Assembly: GCA_947628045.1 (NCBI GenBank)
Contig: CANQYP010000005.1
Location: 1 to 36,776 of the forward strand
Source: an uncultured Lachnospiraceae bacterium
Lineage (GTDB): Bacteria > Bacillota > Clostridia > Lachnospirales > Lachnospiraceae
Direction: 5' to 3'
Length of the DNA stretch: 36,776 nucleotides
Shown here in pieces: positions 30,302 through 36,776 of the stretch (positions are counted from its first letter, which is position 1; the number at the start of each line of letters is the position of its first letter). Below the pieces are notes generated by a model. It had not been told where the DNA came from. It ran no database searches and was given only the letters and a program-made list of their open reading frames with translations. Both the position numbers and the translations under genes were made by a program.

Positions 30302-30886
30302 ATGAAGAAAATAGTCACGATCAGCCGTGAATTCGGCGCGGGCGGCGGCACGATCGGCTACCGCCTCTCCGAGGAGACCGGTCTGGAATATTATGACAAA
30401 GAATTGATCCTGATGCGCGCCGGCAAGGGAAACGTAGACCTCTACAGCCTGATCAAGTGGGACGAGAGCGTGCCGATCAACTTCGGTTTCACGCAAAGTC
30501 TCTTCGACTTCTACAACCGCCCCTTAAGCGAACGCATCTTCCAGGCGCAGAAAGAGACGATCCAGCAGGTCGGCGAGAAGGGCAACTGCATCATCGTGGG
30601 GCGCAATGCCAATACGATCCTGAAGGAATACGACAAGACGCTGCACGTCTTCATCCACGCGAGCATCGAGTTCCGCCTGGCGCGCATGAAAAAAGAAATG
30701 CCGGACCAGACAGATCAGCAGATCCTCGAACGCATCCGCAAGGTAGACAAGCAGCGTAAGAAATACTGCACCTACCACACGCACACAGAGTTCGGCGACT
30801 CCCGATACTACGACGTGTGCCTCGACTCCTCGCGTTTCGGCATCGACCGCTGCGTGGAGATTCTGAAAGAAATGATTCTGGAATAG
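30302..30886 (+). CDS. cytidylate kinase-like family protein
   Basis: KKIVTISREFGAGGGTIGYRLSEETGLEYYDKELI. Confidence 0.88.
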   Translation: MKKIVTISREFGAGGGTIGYRLSEETGLEYYDKELILMRAGKGNVDLYSLIKWDESVPINFGFTQSLFDFYNRPLSERIFQAQKETIQQVGEKGNCIIVGRNANTILKEYDKTLHVFIHASIEFRLARMKKEMPDQTDQQILERIRKVDKQRKKYCTYHTHTEFGDSRYYDVCLDSSRFGIDRCVEILKEMILE

Positions 30887-30894
30887 CACAGACA

Positions 30895-30940
30895 GCGCCA
30901 AAACGCAAATGGGGCAGGGTCAAAAACGACCCTGCCCCGC
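30895..30940. repeat. hairpin repeat copy A
   Basis: gcgccaaaacgcaaatGGGGCAGGGTCaaaaacGACCCTGCCCCgc; 11-bp perfect stem. Confidence 0.85.
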
Positions 30941-30943
30941 AGC

Positions 30944-31423
30944 TTATCCCTTTTCTCTCAACTTCCGCAGCAATTCCACGCCTCTTTGAATTGTTTCCTC
31001 TTCCCCCAGTCCCCTCGCCTCAATGATCCGTTCCACCGCCTGAGCCGGGTCAAGCGAATGATACGGATAATATAGGTTTTTAAGCTCCTCCGGCTTGATG
31101 ATCTTATACAGTCTCTTGCTGCTGATCTCCCGCATATAACACCAATATCGGTAAATGTACCCCATCCAGTACAACTCTTCCGTATCGTATTTTGTCTTCC
31201 CGTAATCGGAATCCCCATACTCTTCCGTTATCTCCTGAATCAGATTATCCGGAGACGATGCCTCGAGCAAAAAACCTTCCCCATCCATTCTTCTGGCTGC
31301 ATCGGAATACATAAAGCGTCGCAGAAAAACCGGAGAACTGCACTCCGCCTGTTCTCTGGAAACAGAAAATAAATTCGCCTGATACCTGCACAACTTCAAG
31401 CCGTATTCATCTATCTCTCTCAT
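30944..31423 (-). CDS. hypothetical protein, putative partner of the DUF3990-like gene
   Basis: ATGA overlap with upstream gene; ELYWMGYIYRYWCYMREISSKRLYKIIKPEELKNLYYPYHSLDPAQAVERIIEA; family unassigned. Confidence 0.7.
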   Translation of the reverse strand: MREIDEYGLKLCRYQANLFSVSREQAECSSPVFLRRFMYSDAARRMDGEGFLLEASSPDNLIQEITEEYGDSDYGKTKYDTEELYWMGYIYRYWCYMREISSKRLYKIIKPEELKNLYYPYHSLDPAQAVERIIEARGLGEEETIQRGVELLRKLREKG

Positions 31424-32280
31424 CTCACGATCTCCTCAATGTACCGCCCCTGTCCTCGGTACTGCTTTCTTGCAATCTTTACTTTATCCAGACTGATATT
31501 GACAGACTCCCTGCCGGAGCGCAGATAATATTCCTTCTCTTCGGAGCAGAGATAACAATGCTCCAAGATCTGTATCTGCCCCAAAGCCTTCTCCGTCAGG
31601 AAAACATATTGATTTCCCAGATTTGTCGCAGATAAACAGTGTTTGCACTGCACGTCTGTAATCTCTCCCTCCACAAAACTATCAATAATCTCAAACATCC
31701 TGTTGTCCGCAATCGGCGCTATGATATAATCTATGCCCTTAATACCAGCAATTAATTCCGAGATAACAGCGGAATTTTCAAATTCCTTTAAGCGTCCCCG
31801 AAAATATGCAATACTCAGCATCCAATCCCGGTCTACTGTAAATCTCTTTTCGCGCAATCCCGCAGGATCAAAATCGATCATATACAGGGAAGACTTCGGA
31901 AAGCCTAAAACGAACATCACCGATTGCTCCAGATTCTCACCGCAATAAAATCCCTGTCCGAAATCATTATTTTTCCTCGATTTCGTTATGTCAAGTTTCC
32001 CGTCTATCACCGTTTTCGCGCCATGAAACAAAACGCGATGAGATCCATTGGAATACTCTTCCTTATACAATTGTTCCTTTATTTTATTTAATCGAATTCC
32101 CCTTCTGAAAGCCATGCCGTAGAAAGCAGACAGATTGATCTGGCGTATCTTACTCTCATCGAGTCTCCAGTTGTTCAGTGTCATTCTGGACACTCCTATC
32201 TCATTCGCAACCTCACTGCTTGTCATTTTCAATAATTCTTTTACTATCTCTATATCATTCACAATTCTGTAATCCGCCAT
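31420..32280 (-). CDS. N-terminal HTH + DUF3990-like (ADP-ribosyltransferase-fold) protein
   Basis: HTH: SSEVANEIGVSRMTLNNWRLDESKIRQI; DUF3990-like: HRVLFHGAKTVIDGKLDITKSRKNNDFGQGFYCGE ... QYVFLTEKAL. Confidence 0.8.
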   Translation of the reverse strand: MADYRIVNDIEIVKELLKMTSSEVANEIGVSRMTLNNWRLDESKIRQINLSAFYGMAFRRGIRLNKIKEQLYKEEYSNGSHRVLFHGAKTVIDGKLDITKSRKNNDFGQGFYCGENLEQSVMFVLGFPKSSLYMIDFDPAGLREKRFTVDRDWMLSIAYFRGRLKEFENSAVISELIAGIKGIDYIIAPIADNRMFEIIDSFVEGEITDVQCKHCLSATNLGNQYVFLTEKALGQIQILEHCYLCSEEKEYYLRSGRESVNISLDKVKIARKQYRGQGRYIEEIVR

Positions 32281-32295
32281 TCATGCCCTCGCTCT

Positions 32296-32375
32296 CAAAC
32301 TTATTTGTAAAGTATTATACTGCATTCTTTCCCATTCGTCAAACTTATTTATAAAATACTTTACATATAAGTTTA
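32296..32375 (-). promoter_or_regulatory. promoter with three operator-like repeats for the DUF3990-like operon
   Basis: Minus strand TTGACG-17-TATAAT (plus 32337-32342 and 32314-32319); CAAACTTATTTGTAAAGTA-like copies at 32296, 32340 and inverted at 32356-32375. Confidence 0.75.
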
Positions 32376-32383
32376 TCAAGACC

Positions 32384-32496
32384 GATGCCGAAACGCAAAC
32401 GGGGCAGGGTCAAAAATCGACCCTGCCCCGCTCAGTCATCTAATTTTGATGTTTTTGCGGCTTTCTCCGCCGCCTATCTCTTTTGCACCTTTCCAG
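32384..32496. repeat. hairpin repeat copy B
   Basis: ccgaaacgcaaacGGGGCAGGGTCaaaaatcGACCCTGCCCCgctcag + tcatctaattttgatg...ctatctcttttgcacctttccag. Confidence 0.85.
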
Positions 32497-32631
32497 TCCA
32501 TCTCCTGATATATAGAATTCCTCTGCACCACATATTTATGAAATCCGCCGAAATCGGCAGAAACAGTCTCTCAGCTTTGGATCAAACGGTTCCTCCTCTG
32601 TGTGTGAATCGGCTTTTCCGCACACCGTCTA

Positions 32632-33513
32632 TCACGGCTGCGCATCGCAGGAAATACTCCGCACAAACTCCTCCACGGAATTTGCCGATCTCGCCTGTCT
32701 CAGGTAGCGTTTCAGCGTTTCCTCGTCCTTCTCCGCAAGGATCGCATTCTTCAGCTCCTCCGGCACTGCATCCGGTAAATCTGCCAGCAGGTCCAACACT
32801 GCCTCCGCCTTACCTTCTGTCCTGCCTTCCGCCTTGCCGGCTTCGTGTTCTTCCTGCAACATCTCCTGGAATATCATATACCTCGCCCCCATTTCCCGGC
32901 TCGCCTTCACGCCCCGCACCGCATCCTGCAACCGGCGCACATAGGCATCCTCTGACTCTTTCGTGCTCTCCTGCAAGCTTGCTCCTATGTATCGCAGAAA
33001 GCTGACAAGACACTCCGGCACTTCTTCCTGGTTCTCCCCGCGGGTGCTCAGGAACATCGTCGTCTGCCCGTTCTTAAGGGCAAACCCACTCTCCTCCAGG
33101 CACATGTTCCGGAATGTATAACGATACCTTCCACAATCAAACGGATCAAAGTCGCAGATAAAGATCACGTAAACATCCGGGAGGCTCTCATAGCCGCAGC
33201 CCCGCGCCAGCAGGTCCATGTCGATCTGGCTGTGATAGTACCTCGCCCTGCGCTCCAGCGCCGGTTTCGGGACCACCTGCATCTCGACGTTAAATCGAGT
33301 ATGGCTCTCGTCACTCGCCTCAACGTCCAGACGCACTCCCTTGTACTCCGGGTGGTACACCAGGCTCTTCTCGGTGCTGACCGTCAGCCTACCGATCGGG
33401 ACGCCAAGCGCCATCTCTAGGAACGGTCTGCAGTTCTCCGGGTCGCTCATCACAGCCCCGAACATGAAATTGTCCTTCATCGTCAGCGTTTCCAGTTTTT
33501 TGAATTCTGCCAT
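32632..33513 (-). CDS. Rpn family recombination-promoting nuclease / PD-(D/E)XK nuclease family putative transposase
   Basis: LTMKDNFMFGAVMSDPENCRPFLEMALG; KGVRLDVEASDESHTRFNVEMQ; RRARYYHSQIDMDLLARGCGYESLPDVYVIFICDFDPF. Confidence 0.92.
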   Translation of the reverse strand: MAEFKKLETLTMKDNFMFGAVMSDPENCRPFLEMALGVPIGRLTVSTEKSLVYHPEYKGVRLDVEASDESHTRFNVEMQVVPKPALERRARYYHSQIDMDLLARGCGYESLPDVYVIFICDFDPFDCGRYRYTFRNMCLEESGFALKNGQTTMFLSTRGENQEEVPECLVSFLRYIGASLQESTKESEDAYVRRLQDAVRGVKASREMGARYMIFQEMLQEEHEAGKAEGRTEGKAEAVLDLLADLPDAVPEELKNAILAEKDEETLKRYLRQARSANSVEEFVRSISCDAQP

Positions 33514-33641
33514 ATATTATCCTCCACTCTGGGCAGAGGAATTCTATGCATCCATTATAGAACAGTGGGGCAAAAAATACAAGCAATAAAATGTTTCATG
33601 GACCGGGAACTCAAATCGTTCAAGCTTGCGTGCAGAAATCA

Positions 33642-33757
33642 GCGCCGAAACGCAAACGGGGCAGGGTCAAAAAACACCCCTGCCCTGCTCAACCATCTAA
33701 TTTTGTTGCTTTTGCAACACTTTTCGCAACTTATCTCTTTTGCGCCTCCCCAGCTCT
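33642..33757. repeat. hairpin repeat copy C
   Basis: gcgccgaaacgcaaacgGGGCAGGGtcaaaaaacacCCCTGCCCtgctcaaccatctaattttg...cttatctcttttgcgcctccccag. Confidence 0.85.
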
Positions 33758-35286
33758 CAGGATTGCCGTCTCTCATTCATGTATTCTTTGGCATCTTTAA
33801 TAAACCCAACAATCATGACAATCATAATGATGCCGATTGGAAACGCGCTTATGATACTCACACTCTGTATGTTATTCATACTGCTTTCTGAAAACACCAA
33901 TGCAATTGGAAGTACAATGAGCAACAGGCACCAAAGCAAGGTGATCATGGCATGCGGCTTTTCATCCTGCCCCAGTTTCTTATAGCTATAGCATGCCGCT
34001 GTATATGCAATCGAGTCAAACGACGTGGCATAAAACGCTACCATACACACAAGGGTCAGCACCAAAATGAACGTCGCACATGGCATAGTATTAATGATGT
34101 TCAGGATCAGCTCATACAGGTCGCCACTTGTTTCGTACTGTGCAATGAAATCCGCCGCACCTTTAGTCTGGAGGCTGAGGCTGTAATTCCCAAGAATGAT
34201 AAAGCTCACGATCGTCGAGCCAACGCCAAAAACATAGCCGCCGAGAACCGTCTGCCTCACCGTCCTGCCACGGCTGATATTCCCGATAAAGAAAGGTGCG
34301 GCGATGCTCCAGACCATCCAGTACGCCCAGTAATAGATCGTCCAGTCCTGCGGAAAATTATTAGACCTCGACGGGTCTGTATATGTGGATAGCTCAATAA
34401 AGTTCTGGAACATCTTCCCCAGGGACTGAAACCCGTTCTCAATGATAAAACGCCCCTGCCCGCCAACCACCAACACGAAAATGAGCAGTCCAAAGAAAAG
34501 ATATATGCAGAGCTTTGCGAGAAAACCTATGCCCTTAAACCCATGCATAACAGCATATGTGTACACGGCGCAAGTGAGCAGCAGGATGATAATCGTGACC
34601 GTGGTACGGCTGATGCTCAGCCCGGAAAGCTTTAGGATTATGCCTGCCATAAGCGGGGTCGCTACCGAAAACGTGGTCGCTGTCCCAGCCAGGAGCGCAA
34701 ACAACGCAAAAAGGTCAATCACCCTGCCGAGGATGCCATCCGCACGGCCACCGATCACAGGGCGGCACGCCTCCGAATAGCGCTGCCTGTCACGTTTCCT
34801 GACATGGAGCATGAACCCAAAGGCGACTGCAAGCACAAGATAAAATGCCCACGGGATAAAGCTCCAGTGGAACAGAGGGAACACCCCTGCCCATTCCGTG
34901 ACACTGCCCATCTCAGCGATATGAGGGTTTGCCGCATACATGACCCACTCCGAGAAGGAATAAAACAGGATATCCGCCGCAAGACCGCAAGTGAACATCA
35001 TGCTGCCCCAGGTAAAAAATGAATACTTCGGTTTCTCATCCGGCTCCCCGAGTACAATGTCTCCATATTTAGAGAAAGCCAGAAACGCTGAGACAGCCAA
35101 CATCCCAAGCCCGATCACAAGATAATACAGCCCGACCGTATCGCCAAAGAAAAACCTGACCTGGCTTATCACCCGGTTCGACTGTTCCGGGAAAATAAAA
35201 AGCAGACCAGCCACCCCGCCGATCAAAACAAATGGCACCAATGTGACCAGCCAATCAATCCTGTTTTTATTTGCTTTTGTCTCCAT
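33757..35286 (-). CDS. BCCT family (betaine/carnitine/choline) transporter
   Basis: WTIYYWAYWMVWSIAAPFFIGNISRGRTVRQTVLGGYVFG; about 12 TM. Confidence 0.93.
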   Translation of the reverse strand: METKANKNRIDWLVTLVPFVLIGGVAGLLFIFPEQSNRVISQVRFFFGDTVGLYYLVIGLGMLAVSAFLAFSKYGDIVLGEPDEKPKYSFFTWGSMMFTCGLAADILFYSFSEWVMYAANPHIAEMGSVTEWAGVFPLFHWSFIPWAFYLVLAVAFGFMLHVRKRDRQRYSEACRPVIGGRADGILGRVIDLFALFALLAGTATTFSVATPLMAGIILKLSGLSISRTTVTIIILLLTCAVYTYAVMHGFKGIGFLAKLCIYLFFGLLIFVLVVGGQGRFIIENGFQSLGKMFQNFIELSTYTDPSRSNNFPQDWTIYYWAYWMVWSIAAPFFIGNISRGRTVRQTVLGGYVFGVGSTIVSFIILGNYSLSLQTKGAADFIAQYETSGDLYELILNIINTMPCATFILVLTLVCMVAFYATSFDSIAYTAACYSYKKLGQDEKPHAMITLLWCLLLIVLPIALVFSESSMNNIQSVSIISAFPIGIIMIVMIVGFIKDAKEYMNERRQS

Positions 35287-35405
35287 CTAACCCCACTCTT
35301 CCTTTCTCTCCTATATGCAGGTTTTTATATGATCCAGTTCTCAAGCTTATCAATCCAGGTATAAACAAGTCATTTTGCGGTCACACGGCAATCATTCTCA
35401 GGCTC

Positions 35406-36776
35406 TTACAACGCTAATCCACATTTTTCAAGATATCTTTTCAGTTTTACCGTTGTGTCATCCGCCAGTACGGTCTTCCCTTCTTCAATGATCTCCTTAA
35501 CCTTTGCCCCCGCACGTTTTTCGATATCAGGATAATCCTGCTCCTTCCATCTGTCGTAAAGGTTCCAATCCGACATAGAGGTCTGCCAGCCGTCATGGAG
35601 ATAGTCCAGCGTGGAATCATGCATCAGGAAATTTTCCCCATGGGCAGTCTCCATGATAATGTCCACGGAAAGCGTCTCGTCAGAGATCTCGATCCCCTGA
35701 ATGATTCTCCGCACACGTGAAATAACTTCATCATCAATAATCGTCTTTTCAAAGGAGAGGGACAGCAGGTTCTCCATTGAGCCCGCTGACTGGCTGGTCA
35801 CATCCACATCCATCAGCGCAGTCAGGAGCAAACTCTGCATGGTCTCGTAACCCGCCTGATAGTCCAGGCATTTAGAGCTTGTAACGCCGGTTTGCGCCCT
35901 TGCGGGAAGATGATAAAAGTCTTTATACATCTGAATTGCCCCAGCCAGCATCAATGCCGTATCCGGGCTTGCACATTCCCAGGAAGCGATCTTAAGGTTC
36001 CCATATGTGAGGGAGGCCGACGGGAGCACCGGAATCCCCGGACGGACGCACTGAGCCAGGCAGAGCCCTGCAAGAGTCTCTGTATTTGCCTGAACGATCG
36101 TCCCCAAAATATGAATCGGCGACGTGATCCCGGACATCGGCGCAGACACCAGCGCTACTGGCTGACCGCTTGCCGCAAACTCCATGATGGATTCACAAGA
36201 TGCCCGGTTATAAACCAGCGGGCTCTCCGGGGTGACAATGCTCCATGTCACATAATGACTCCTCACAAACTCCTCCCCAAAAACAAGCCGATACATATCG
36301 ATCTCCCGGCGCTTATCCTCCGCCCCGCCGACATCCATCGGCGCAAGCCACGGCTTGTCCGTATACAGCATCGTTTCATAAAGACACCTCAGCCCCCTTG
36401 CCTCCAAAGGGACATCGGATGGCGACAGCGGCTGGTATCCGGTCATATCGATATTATCGCAGACCTGATATATCTTCTGCAGATTGATAAAATCCTGGAT
36501 CCCTGTCTGCGCGCGGCGCACGCCGCCACATTCAATCAAGGCAACTTCCCCACCGGCCGGATGTATCGTAAGATGCCCTTCCCCTATCGTCACAGACTTA
36601 TTCGGGTTCACTGCCTCCATTCTGAAGGACGCCGGCACAGTCTTCAGGCAGGATTCCACCAATTCACGGGACAGATATACAATCTCACCATCGATTTTTA
36701 CCCCCCCCGCTCCCTAAAACGCTCTATCGCCTCCGTTGAACGGAATACCACCCCTTTGTGTTCCAAAAGGTAAAGC
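35406..36776 (-). CDS. MttB-family (non-pyrrolysine) corrinoid-dependent methyltransferase; 5' end frameshifted at a G8 tract and truncated by the window edge
   Basis: ORF 35406-36662 resembles MttB (GITSPIHILGTIVQANTETLAGLCLAQ; no internal amber); upstream frame encodes LYLLEHKGVVFRSTEAIERFRER before poly-G. Confidence 0.85.

Noticed and set aside
32385-33005. ORF starting MPKRKRGRVKNRPCPAQSSNF, with similar peptides at 30.9 and 33.6 kb, as a small repeated protein family
   Set aside because: The shared peptide follows from the repeated hairpin DNA; no RBS-supported start and it runs antisense into the Rpn gene. Best described as a nucleotide repeat.
30895-33757. Possible CRISPR array from three repeat copies
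   Set aside because: Spacing is over 1 kb, genes lie between copies and no cas genes are seen.
35406-36662. Pyrrolysine-containing MttB
   Set aside because: No in-frame internal amber codon in the ORF; the only nearby TAG is upstream of the G tract and is explained by the frameshift.
1-36776. tRNA, rRNA, prophage or IS elements
   Set aside because: None recognised by eye in the intergenic regions or ORF list; a tRNAscan/Infernal run would be needed to be certain.

Overview
Window from a high-GC Firmicute; gene content and order suggest Lachnospiraceae, but this is inference. About 85% is ordinary chromosome: a GGDEF/EAL protein, a SAM methyltransferase, ftsH, pyrG, azlCD, a murB-rapZ-whiA-crh-like cluster, a GtrA/YfhO-aminotransferase ORF, addAB, an AI-2E family transporter, a solo adenylation enzyme, a polar amino-acid ABC operon and a cytidylate-kinase-like gene. 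From about 30.9 kb to 33.7 kb there is a more AT-rich accessory stretch. It holds a two-gene HTH-DUF3990 (ADP-ribosyltransferase-like) + partner module with three operator-like repeats around its promoter, and an Rpn/PD-(D/E)XK nuclease gene. These genes are separated by three copies of a hairpin-bearing intergenic repeat. The window ends in a BCCT transporter and a non-pyrrolysine MttB-like methyltransferase whose 5' end is frameshifted at a G8 tract. Best candidates for something new: (1) the HTH-ART/partner module and its operator array; (2) a 16-nt identical motif in structured leaders upstream of both pyrG and the cytidylate-kinase-like gene; (3) the GtrA-YfhO-aminotransferase fusion with an internal start; (4) the G8 frameshift in the MttB gene; (5) a Crh-like HPr with Glu at position 15. 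All calls come from reading the sequence and supplied ORFs; no searches were run.
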